A stretch of DNA of 11,239 nucleotides from NCBI GenBank assembly GCA_902491135.1, contig CABUGR010000014.1, forward strand, positions 1 to 11,239, given 5' to 3'. The translations under genes and the position numbers were made by a program. The stretch is from an uncultured Collinsella sp. Its GTDB lineage: Bacteria > Actinomycetota > Coriobacteriia > Coriobacteriales > Coriobacteriaceae. The notes below the pieces were generated by a model. The model was given only the letters and a program-made list of their open reading frames with translations, was not told where the DNA came from and did no database searches. Positions 5,697 through 11,239 of the stretch are shown here, piece by piece (positions within the stretch are counted from its first letter, which is position 1; every line of letters begins with the position of its first letter).

Positions 5697-8587
5697 CGCC
5701 GCCGCTCGTGGCGTGCGCGCCACAGTTGCAGATAGTGCCCGATCTGCGCCGATTCGATGCGCTGGTAGGAGCTCGTGGGCAGCGACGTTAAGAACTTCTT
5801 TCCGTAGCCCTTCGTCACCAGGCGCGGGTCGGCCAGAATCAGCACGCCGCAATCGGTCGACGAGCGGATAAGGCGGCCGGCCGCCTGCTTGACCTCGAGC
5901 ACCGCCTCGGGCAGCGAATAGCGCGCCCAAGCGCGGTCTTCGCGCAGGTTGCGCTCGCACGAGAGCGGGTCCGTGGGACTCGAGAACGGCAGCTTGGGAA
6001 TGATGACGCAGCGCAGCGTCTCGCCGCTGGCGTCGAACCCCTCCCAGAAGGCCTTAAGCGCAAAAAGCGATGAAGTCGGCTCGTTGATAAACCGATCGCG
6101 CAGGCGACGAGGAGATGAGTTGCGCTGCTGGCAGTTGAGCTCCAGACCCGCACGGGCCATCTTGGGCTCAACGCGGGCGTACAGGTCTTCCATGTCGCGC
6201 CGATTGGTGAACAGTGTGAGCACCGATCCGCCCATGGCAAGATGGGCGTCGACCAGCACGCGCTCGAGCGCCGTAAGATAGCTCTCGCGATCGCGCGGAT
6301 CGGGGATATCGCCCGCAACGACTACAGCCATGTTCGAATCGAAGTCGTAGCTCGAGTCCAAGTGCAGCGATGAGGATGTTGAAGCGCCGATGCGATCGAG
6401 GCCGACCGCGTGGTTAAAGTGTTCGAAGCTTTTGGACACCGTCATGGTCGCCGAGGCAAAGATAGCCGTGTGAACCTCGGGCAGCCACTCGGTTGCCAAG
6501 GCCTCGCCAATGTCGATGCGCTCTGCGGTCATTGACTCTCCGCCGGCACGCAGCCTGCGATTGACCTGCAGCGAATACACGTAGTGTTCATCGGTGCCAT
6601 CAATGATGAGTTTGAGGTTCTCGGCCAGCTCGTGCAGGCGGCGCGAGATATCACCCAGGTCGACAACAACCTCGGGCTTGTCGGCGGCGACGGCTTGCAC
6701 CAGCGCGTCGACGCTCTTGTCAGCCTGTTCCAATACGTCGATGGCAGCGTAGGCCGACTGTAAGAAATCATGCCAGTCGTCAGATTCGCGCAGCTCGGGG
6801 CCAATCCATAGATTGGCATTGTCATAACCCCCACGGGCACGGCGGCCGAGCTCGCGAACGCCATCGAACACGTCGGCGATTGCCATGCTCGCGCGCGCAA
6901 CCGTCGACGTCGCCTTGGCAGTAAGGCCCAGATAGAGCGTAGAGCCCTCGGAGGTTGCCAAATCACGGGAGACCTGGCTTAGCGCACCGGTGCTCGAGCC
7001 ACCCAGGCGCTCAAACAGAACGCGTGATTCGTCCGCCGACACCACGCGCGCCCACTGACGGCGCGCCTCGCGCTCGATGGAATGGGCCTCGTCGATTACC
7101 CAATGACGAATCGGAGGTAAAATCCTGCCCTCGGCCGCGACATTGCGGAACAGCAGGGAATGGTTGGTGACCACCACGTCGGCATGCGCTGCACGACGGC
7201 GGGCGCCGTGGACCAAACATTTATCAGGGAAAAACGGGCAGAGGCGACGAGCACACTCGCGCGAGGCCGTCGTAAAGTCGGGGCGGTTGACGCTGCGCCA
7301 CCGAATGCCGAGCGAGTCGAGGTCGCCATCGGCTGATTGGCAGACGTACGCCATAATGACCGCGACCGCCGTGAGCGTGTCCGCCGGATCGCGCTTGGTG
7401 GTAATCTCGACCTGGCCGCGGCTCATGCGCTCAAGCTTGCGCAGGCATGGATAGTGGTCATACCCCTTGAGAGCGCAAAATGACAGACCACCGTCCAGTT
7501 GCTCGGCAAGTTTTGGCAGCTCATGGTACATGAGCTGGTCGGCAAGATTGTTCGATTTGGTCGCAATACCAACCGTGATGTTGTTACGGCGCGCTGCCTC
7601 GGCAAAAGGCACCAGATAGGCCATCGATTTGCCGACGCCCGTGCCCGCCTCAATTACACGATGAGTGCCCGTGACCAGCGCATCGCGGACCTCGAGCGCC
7701 ATCGCGATCTGCTCATCACGCGGCTCGTAGGTGGGATACATGCGATTGACCAGGCCACCTGGCGCATAGTCTGCCTCAATCTCCTCACGACTCGGCATCT
7801 TGAGGACCGGCAGTTCGTCGGCGTCCACCCGATCGTCGGCGCGATCGGCCTTGAGAACGTCAGCACGAGCGGCGCTGAGAGAGAAGATATAACCAGGGTT
7901 CTGCCCTGCCAAGAATGAGAAGATAGGACGATAGGACCAAGGCACATCCGGATGCATGTCGGCTAGGCGCGCCATGAGGCCCTGAGGCAAGTCGGTGAGC
8001 GCCACGAGCAACACGCGCCATACGCCACACAGGGCGTCGACGTCGGCATTGGCACGGTGTGATACCGAGTCACAGCCAAACAGATCGGCCATAAAAGACA
8101 GCTTGTGCGATGCCAGGCGCGGAAGCGCGATGCGCGACAGCGCCAGCGAATCGATCCAGATATCGCTCACGTTGACGCCGCCTTTGACCGACTCGATAAA
8201 CGAGCGGTCGAACGTGGCGTTATGTGCGATTACTGGGCAACCACCGACAAAATCGGCGAGAGCGGCTACGGCCTCAACGGCCGACGGGGCATCTGCCACA
8301 TCGGCATTTGTAATGCTCGTGAGCTCGGTGATCTCGGCGGGAATCAGCTGCTTGGGATGCACGAAGGTATCGAAGCGGTCGACGACCTCGCGGCCCGAAA
8401 GACGGGCCGCCGAGATCTCGATCAGCTCATTGTCCTGCACCGAAAGACCTGTGGTCTCGGTATCGAGGACAATCACATCTTCCTCGATAAGGCCGAAGGA
8501 CTGCGTTTTGGCGCGTTCGGCAAGCGTGGCATAGGAGTCGATGACAAACTGCGGCGTTCCTGACGAAACCGCGTCCTCGATTAGCAT
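5693..8587 (-). CDS. dinG: DnaQ-type 3'-5' exonuclease fused to DinG/XPD-family helicase
   Basis: A 964-residue fusion. Residues about 36-195 are a DEDDh exonuclease: D42/E44 in VLDTETTG, D127 in AHNATFDRSF, and H177/D182 in SHRANADVD are all present. The helicase follows, with Walker A EAGTGVGKS (313-321), DEAH (499-502), the ASATMT motif (711-716) and motif VI QAAGRLIR (901-908). Four cysteines (C381, C445, C450, C457), spaced as in E. coli DinG and XPD, should hold a 4Fe-4S cluster. DinG unwinds DNA 5'-3', including R-loops and unusual structures; the exonuclease could trim the products. Bacillus-type DinG has the same fusion order, but Staphylococcus DinG is reported to act mainly as an exonuclease and to lack the cluster; this copy looks complete for both activities. 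The ATG at 8587 overlaps the ddl stop by 7 bases, suggesting coupling. No strong separate ribosome binding site is visible. Confidence 0.9.
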   Translation of the reverse strand: MLIEDAVSSGTPQFVIDSYATLAERAKTQSFGLIEEDVIVLDTETTGLSVQDNELIEISAARLSGREVVDRFDTFVHPKQLIPAEITELTSITNADVADAPSAVEAVAALADFVGGCPVIAHNATFDRSFIESVKGGVNVSDIWIDSLALSRIALPRLASHKLSFMADLFGCDSVSHRANADVDALCGVWRVLLVALTDLPQGLMARLADMHPDVPWSYRPIFSFLAGQNPGYIFSLSAARADVLKADRADDRVDADELPVLKMPSREEIEADYAPGGLVNRMYPTYEPRDEQIAMALEVRDALVTGTHRVIEAGTGVGKSMAYLVPFAEAARRNNITVGIATKSNNLADQLMYHELPKLAEQLDGGLSFCALKGYDHYPCLRKLERMSRGQVEITTKRDPADTLTAVAVIMAYVCQSADGDLDSLGIRWRSVNRPDFTTASRECARRLCPFFPDKCLVHGARRRAAHADVVVTNHSLLFRNVAAEGRILPPIRHWVIDEAHSIEREARRQWARVVSADESRVLFERLGGSSTGALSQVSRDLATSEGSTLYLGLTAKATSTVARASMAIADVFDGVRELGRRARGGYDNANLWIGPELRESDDWHDFLQSAYAAIDVLEQADKSVDALVQAVAADKPEVVVDLGDISRRLHELAENLKLIIDGTDEHYVYSLQVNRRLRAGGESMTAERIDIGEALATEWLPEVHTAIFASATMTVSKSFEHFNHAVGLDRIGASTSSSLHLDSSYDFDSNMAVVVAGDIPDPRDRESYLTALERVLVDAHLAMGGSVLTLFTNRRDMEDLYARVEPKMARAGLELNCQQRNSSPRRLRDRFINEPTSSLFALKAFWEGFDASGETLRCVIIPKLPFSSPTDPLSCERNLREDRAWARYSLPEAVLEVKQAAGRLIRSSTDCGVLILADPRLVTKGYGKKFLTSLPTSSYQRIESAQIGHYLQLWRARHERRR

Positions 8588-9546
8588 GCAATGCCCGCTC
8601 GACGAAGGCCCATACGAATCAGGCTGTCACAGACCTGCGGGAACGTCATATCGTCGGTGTGGCGGATCTCGTCCGGATACAGCGACGTATCGGTCATGCC
8701 GGGAATGGTATTGGTCTCGAGGATAACGGGGCCGTCCTCACTCACGATAAAGTCGCTGCGCGAGATACCCAGGCAACAGAGTGTCTTGTGAGCAGCACAG
8801 GCAAGCTCCTGAGCGCGAGCGTAATTCTCGGGTGAAATCTGCGCCGGAATGCGATGGATGTCCGTAGGGTCGACATATTTCACGTCCAGATCGTAGAACT
8901 CGCAGTCCTCGGGTTTGCGAATCTCGACAATCGGCAGAGCGCGCACGTCGTCCTCGCCGTACACACCGACGGTGATCTCGGTACCCTCGATGCACTTCTC
9001 GACCAGCACTTTGTCGCCGTACGCAAACGCCTTGGCGATTGCCGCGGGCAGCTCGGAGGGCTCATGGACCAGGGAAATGCCATAGCTGGAACCGTTGACG
9101 GCCGGCTTCACAAAGCAGCGCTCGCCACAAACCTCGACGATATGATCGATATCGACTTCATCGCCCACCTCGAGCGCGAGGCCGGGGGCAATGGGAATGC
9201 CCGCCTTGGCGTACAGGAGCTTAGAGACCTCCTTGTCGGCACCGCAGGCGCTGGCAAGCACGCCCGAGGCCGTGTAGGGGATACCCAGGGTCTCCATGGC
9301 GCCCTGCATGGCGCCATCCTCGCCGCCGGCACCGTGCATGGCGATAAACGCCACGTCAAAACCGCCGGTCGCCATGATTACCATAAAATCATCGGCAGCC
9401 GTGTCGAGCAGCTCCACCGAAGTGTAGCCGGCCTCCTTCAAGGCAACCACGACGTTCTTTCCCGAATTGAGCGAGATCTCGCGCTCAGCGGAATGACCGC
9501 CCGCCAAGACCGCTACGTGCATGTTCTCTAGGCTTTTACCCGGCAT
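8581..9546 (-). CDS. ddl: D-alanine--D-alanine ligase
   Basis: A 321-residue ATP-grasp enzyme of usual family length. It joins two D-alanines with ATP to make the dipeptide used by MurF for peptidoglycan precursors, in the cytoplasm. Visible motifs are GGHSAEREISLNSG (16-29), HGAGGEDGAMQG (71-82, usual HGxxGEDG), FVKPAVNGSSYG (145-156), SRSDF (262-266) and LETNTIPGMTDTSLYP (276-291), which contains metal ligands E277 and N279. The omega-loop Lys-Tyr pair (K223-Y224) is that of D-Ala-D-Ala ligases rather than VanA-type D-lactate ligases, so ordinary glycopeptide-sensitive precursors are predicted. I chose the ATG at 9546 because GAGGAGG lies at 9562-9556; the second Met (M9) has a weaker site. 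It probably forms an operon with dinG, which starts inside its stop region. Confidence 0.95.
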   Translation of the reverse strand: MPGKSLENMHVAVLAGGHSAEREISLNSGKNVVVALKEAGYTSVELLDTAADDFMVIMATGGFDVAFIAMHGAGGEDGAMQGAMETLGIPYTASGVLASACGADKEVSKLLYAKAGIPIAPGLALEVGDEVDIDHIVEVCGERCFVKPAVNGSSYGISLVHEPSELPAAIAKAFAYGDKVLVEKCIEGTEITVGVYGEDDVRALPIVEIRKPEDCEFYDLDVKYVDPTDIHRIPAQISPENYARAQELACAAHKTLCCLGISRSDFIVSEDGPVILETNTIPGMTDTSLYPDEIRHTDDMTFPQVCDSLIRMGLRRAGIAC

Positions 9547-9631
9547 GGGCAGACTCCTCCTCTATAATTTCTGCAGCTGATACCATATTGTAGCGATACC
9601 CTCTACGTTTCCCCAAAATCGAAAGGCTTCC
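9547..9631. promoter_or_regulatory. Divergent promoter region between ddl and rlmN
   Basis: An 85-base gap between divergent starts. On the minus strand, TTGGGG, 18 bases and TACAAT (9592-9587) form a plausible ddl promoter that leaves room for its ribosome binding site at 9562-9556. On the plus strand, TATAAT (9563-9568) is a perfect -10 for rlmN with a leader of roughly 60 bases, but no convincing -35 sits 16-19 bases upstream. The two -10 boxes overlap in territory, so the promoters may compete. The rlmN ribosome binding site is GAAAGG (9621-9626), five bases before the ATG. Confidence 0.45.
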
Positions 9632-10684
9632 ATGAATCCCAGGACTAAATCTCAGGACATTCGCGACTTGAGCCAAAACGATATTCGCGAGCTCGTGGCC
9701 GAGCTTGGCCAGCCCGCCTTCCGCGCGAAGCAGCTCATCGAATGGGTCTTTGAGAAGAACGTTTGTTCGTTTGACGATATGACCAACCTTCCCAAGGCTT
9801 TCCGCGAGCAGCTTAAAGAGGCTTTTGCCTTTGACACGCCGACTGAACTCACCAAGCAGGTTTCCAAAGATGGCTCTCGCAAGTATCTGCTCGAGTACCA
9901 CGACGGCGTTTCCGTCGAGACCGTCGGCATGCCCCGTCGTAACAAGCTTTCCGTCTGCGTTTCCACCCAGGCAGGCTGTGGCATGGGCTGTGCCTTTTGC
10001 GCTACCGGTCTCAACGGCCTCAAGCGCTCTCTGACCGCTCAAGAGATCGTCGACCAGGTACTTCATGTATCCAACGACTTTGGCGAGCGCGCCACGAGCG
10101 TTGTCTTCATGGGCCAGGGCGAGCCGTTTGCCAACTACGACGAGGTTCTCAAGGCGCTGCGAATCCTCAACGACCCCGATGGCATCGGTATCGGCGCTCG
10201 TCACCTCACCGTCTCTACCAGCGGCGTTATTCCCGGTATTCGCAAATTTGCCGACATCCCCGAGCAGTTCACGCTTGCCGTTTCCCTGCATTCCGCCATC
10301 CAGTCGACGCGCAATAAGCTCATGCCCGGTGTTAAGAAGTACACGCTGCTTCGCCTTCACGAAGCGCTTCAGCTCTACACCGAGAAGACCGGCCGCCGCC
10401 CGACCTATGAGTATGCCATGATCGAAGGCGTCAACGATACGAATCCCGAAATGCAGGCGCTCTGCGACTTCTGCGAGGGAACGCTGTGCCACGTTAACCT
10501 CATTCAGCTTAACGACATCGAGGGTAGCCCGCTCAAGCCGTCGCCGATTCATAAGGTTGAGGATCTTCAGCGTCGTCTTGAGTCCCGTGGCATCGAGACC
10601 ACGATTCGTAACTCCCGTGGTAACGATATTGACGCCGCTTGCGGACAGCTGAAGCAGCGCTTCAAAGTTCAGAAGAACGCATAG
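9632..10684 (+). CDS. rlmN: Dual-specificity 23S rRNA (A2503-C2) / tRNA (A37-C2) methyltransferase RlmN
   Basis: A 350-residue radical-SAM enzyme of normal length, with a clear ribosome binding site five bases upstream. It transfers a methyl group to C2 of A2503 in 23S rRNA and A37 in some tRNAs by way of a methyl-cysteine intermediate. The N-terminal helical domain (1-95) has the expected AFRAKQLIEWVF (29-40). The radical-SAM core carries the CxxxCxxC cluster motif (C116, C120, C123 in CGMGCAFC), then FMGQGEPFANYD (159-170) and SVSLHSAIQSTRNKLMPG-like residues (218-233). The second conserved cysteine is C337 in NDIDAACGQL. Synonymous codons look different from those of its neighbours (more GTT, CGT, CTT), which may mean stronger translation. 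It is monocistronic, ended by the hairpin at 10722-10758. Confidence 0.96.
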   Translation: MNPRTKSQDIRDLSQNDIRELVAELGQPAFRAKQLIEWVFEKNVCSFDDMTNLPKAFREQLKEAFAFDTPTELTKQVSKDGSRKYLLEYHDGVSVETVGMPRRNKLSVCVSTQAGCGMGCAFCATGLNGLKRSLTAQEIVDQVLHVSNDFGERATSVVFMGQGEPFANYDEVLKALRILNDPDGIGIGARHLTVSTSGVIPGIRKFADIPEQFTLAVSLHSAIQSTRNKLMPGVKKYTLLRLHEALQLYTEKTGRRPTYEYAMIEGVNDTNPEMQALCDFCEGTLCHVNLIQLNDIEGSPLKPSPIHKVEDLQRRLESRGIETTIRNSRGNDIDAACGQLKQRFKVQKNA

Positions 10685-10702
10685 GGGAGTCGCATCCCAA
10701 AA

Positions 10703-10718
10703 CGTTTCATGTGAAACA
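10703..10718. promoter_or_regulatory. parS-like centromere site
   Basis: The 16-mer CGTTTCATGTGAAACA matches the chromosomal parS consensus TGTTTCACGTGAAACA at 14 of 16 positions; the differences are the first base and one central base, which breaks the perfect dyad. It lies 19 bases after the rlmN stop and before that gene's terminator, about 400 bases from the end of parB. ParB-CTP clamps load at such sites and spread. Proximity to parB, outside coding sequence, is the typical setting. A weaker secondary site is possible given the central mismatch. Confidence 0.72.
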
Positions 10719-10721
10719 TCG

Positions 10722-10758
10722 AACGACCCCGGTTACAGAATATGCAACCGGGGTCGTT
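10722..10758 (+). terminator. Intrinsic terminator of rlmN
   Basis: A perfect 13-bp stem (10722-10734 with 10746-10758, core CGACCCCGG) with an 11-base loop is followed on the plus strand by TTCATTTATT. On the minus strand the tail is mixed (CGATGTTTCA), so this mainly stops plus-strand transcription, 38 bases after the rlmN stop. Confidence 0.88.
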
Positions 10759-10818
10759 TCATTTATTGACCTTAATTTTGAATCAGCTGCTACCTGTCCC
10801 ATTTTTACGGCCAAAATA
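10759..10818. other. Spacer between opposing terminators
   Basis: About 60 AT-rich bases between the two hairpins hold no gene. The minus strand contains AAAAATGGGACAGGTAGCAG. A GGGACAGGT phrase is something I associate with dispersed intergenic repeats in several bacteria. With a single copy here it cannot be shown to be a repeat. Confidence 0.35.
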
Positions 10819-10854
10819 AGGGGTCCTTGTCTCATGAATCAGACAAGGACCCCT
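10819..10854 (-). terminator. Intrinsic terminator of the parB-ytxH end of the par operon
   Basis: A perfect 14-bp stem (10819-10832 with 10841-10854, core GGGGTCCTTGTC) with an 8-base loop. Read on the minus strand it is followed by TATTTTGG, and it lies 28 bases after the stop of the small membrane protein gene at 10883. The plus-strand tail (CAAAATATG) is not T-rich, so the minus strand is the main direction, though some two-way action is likely. Confidence 0.85.
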
Positions 10855-10882
10855 CAAAATATGCTGAGTAATTGTTAGGTAC

Positions 10883-11137
10883 CTAATAGCCTACATTTTC
10901 CCATTGGTTGCTGACCCAACCTTGATTAATCTTGGGATTCTTCGTTACCTGAGCAGTACGCATGGCAACATCTTCTGTCATAACATCCATTTTCTTTTTG
11001 GAAGTATCGACGATATCTTGCGCGCTACGAAGCAAACGACCTCGAAGTTCATCGTCTGTCGCGATCCTATAGCCAGCAAAGGCACCAGCCGCGACAGTCG
11101 TCACCAATGCAATCGCTGTTAAAATCTTATTCCTCAT
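10883..11137 (-). CDS. YtxH-like small membrane protein
   Basis: An 84-residue protein starting at the ATG at 11137 (MRNKILTAIALVTTVAAGAF). That start has an ideal AAGGAGG at 11149-11143, five bases upstream, whereas the in-frame TTG at 11155 has none. One membrane helix (about 5-24) is followed by GYRIATDDELRGRLLRSAQD (22-41) and a charged, probably helical tail; the helix-then-amphipathic pattern is like the YtxH/gas-vesicle-protein-like family. It ends WVSNQWENVGY. Its start overlaps the parB stop by 11 bases, so it is the distal gene of the par operon and probably translationally coupled. Base composition is more AT-rich than its neighbours. The function is unknown, and YtxH is a tentative family call. 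Confidence 0.8.
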   Translation of the reverse strand: MRNKILTAIALVTTVAAGAFAGYRIATDDELRGRLLRSAQDIVDTSKKKMDVMTEDVAMRTAQVTKNPKINQGWVSNQWENVGY

Positions 11138-11239
11138 CTTGGCCTCCTTGATCAAACTGAATCATTTCGCCAAGAATACGAGAGAGCTCTTCCTCGTCTT
11201 TAAACTCAATCTCAATCTTATTCTTTCCACGCGAGCTCT
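11127..11239 (-). CDS. parB: ParB chromosome-partitioning protein, C-terminal end
   Basis: Only the last 36 residues are in the window, with the 5' part beyond the right edge. The sequence SSRGKNKIEIEFKDEEELSR, followed by ILGEMIQFDQGG and a short acidic end DEE, matches the ParB C-terminal dimerisation domain (strand, acidic turn, helix with L-x-R-I-L). ParB binds parS, uses CTP to clamp onto DNA and recruits ParA and SMC for chromosome segregation. The parS-like site about 410 bases away supports the call. The stop TAA (11129-11127) lies inside the next gene, and that gene's ribosome binding site is within this coding sequence. Confidence 0.82.
   Translation of the reverse strand, partial: SSRGKNKIEIEFKDEEELSRILGEMIQFDQGGQDEE

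Noticed and set aside
5871..5886. 16-bp perfect palindrome AGGCGGCCGGCCGCCT
   Set aside because: It lies in the codons of helicase motif VI (QAAGRL), where the amino acids and GC-rich codon choice produce the symmetry. No T-tract follows, so it is not a terminator.
9536..10552. 338-codon minus-strand open frame opposite rlmN
   Set aside because: The plus strand encodes an unmistakable RlmN with all conserved residues; the antisense product has no recognisable features.
10639..10878. 79-codon plus-strand open frame across the end of rlmN and the two hairpins
   Set aside because: It overlaps rlmN, runs through two terminators and reads FHVKH from the parS-like site, a common artefact of such sites.
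10875..10886. 12-bp perfect palindrome TTAGGTACCTAA over the stop of the YtxH-like gene
   Set aside because: It is short, AT-rich at the ends and has no second copy in the window. There is no evidence for an operator at the 3' end of a gene.
1..11239. CRISPR array, tRNA, rRNA, insertion sequence or prophage genes
   Set aside because: No spaced direct repeats, tRNA-like or rRNA-like sequence, transposase motifs or phage genes were seen on either strand by eye.

Overview
The window looks like a near-origin piece of a high-GC Gram-positive chromosome, most likely an actinomycetote of the class Coriobacteriia (Collinsella-like). This rests on the PafB/PafC pair, a Ddl typical of Gram-positive cell walls, the end of a chromosomal ParB, a parS-like site, strong GC bias at third positions and purine-rich ribosome binding sites. 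The genus is inferred from recognition only; no search was run.

Layout, left to right. A 3' fragment of an unknown plus-strand gene (2-88) and a minus-strand operon meet at one bidirectional terminator hairpin (98-133). The minus operon (3571 down to 155) encodes a very large membrane protein of the M28 aminopeptidase fold, followed by a 72-residue single-pass membrane protein. The M28-like protein has lost most recognisable metal-binding residues. Its fold is split by about 660 residues of acidic, Ala/Pro/Glu-rich low-complexity sequence. A divergent intergenic region (3572-3769) separates it from pafB and pafC, overlapping WYL-domain genes known in other actinobacteria as the DNA-damage activator PafBC. 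pafC meets, tail to tail with a 4-nt overlap, a minus-strand pair: ddl (D-Ala-D-Ala ligase) and a DnaQ-exonuclease/DinG-helicase fusion whose start overlaps the ddl stop. Another divergent region (9547-9631) leads to rlmN on the plus strand. After rlmN come a parS-like 16-mer, a terminator for rlmN, a short spacer and a terminator facing the opposite way. The last genes are a small YtxH-like membrane protein and the C-terminal end of ParB, both minus strand.

How the genes may work together. Three of the genes (pafB, pafC, dinG) point to DNA damage response or repair, ddl to peptidoglycan precursor synthesis, rlmN to rRNA/tRNA methylation, and parB with the parS-like site to chromosome segregation. 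The least ordinary element is the M28-like pseudoenzyme with its acidic insertion and small membrane partner, transcribed divergently from pafBC. A PafBC-type promoter-like sequence lies upstream of it on its own strand. There is no gene-free stretch over 300 bases; the two largest gaps are about 198 bases each and are described as features. I see no rRNA, tRNA, CRISPR array or insertion sequence.
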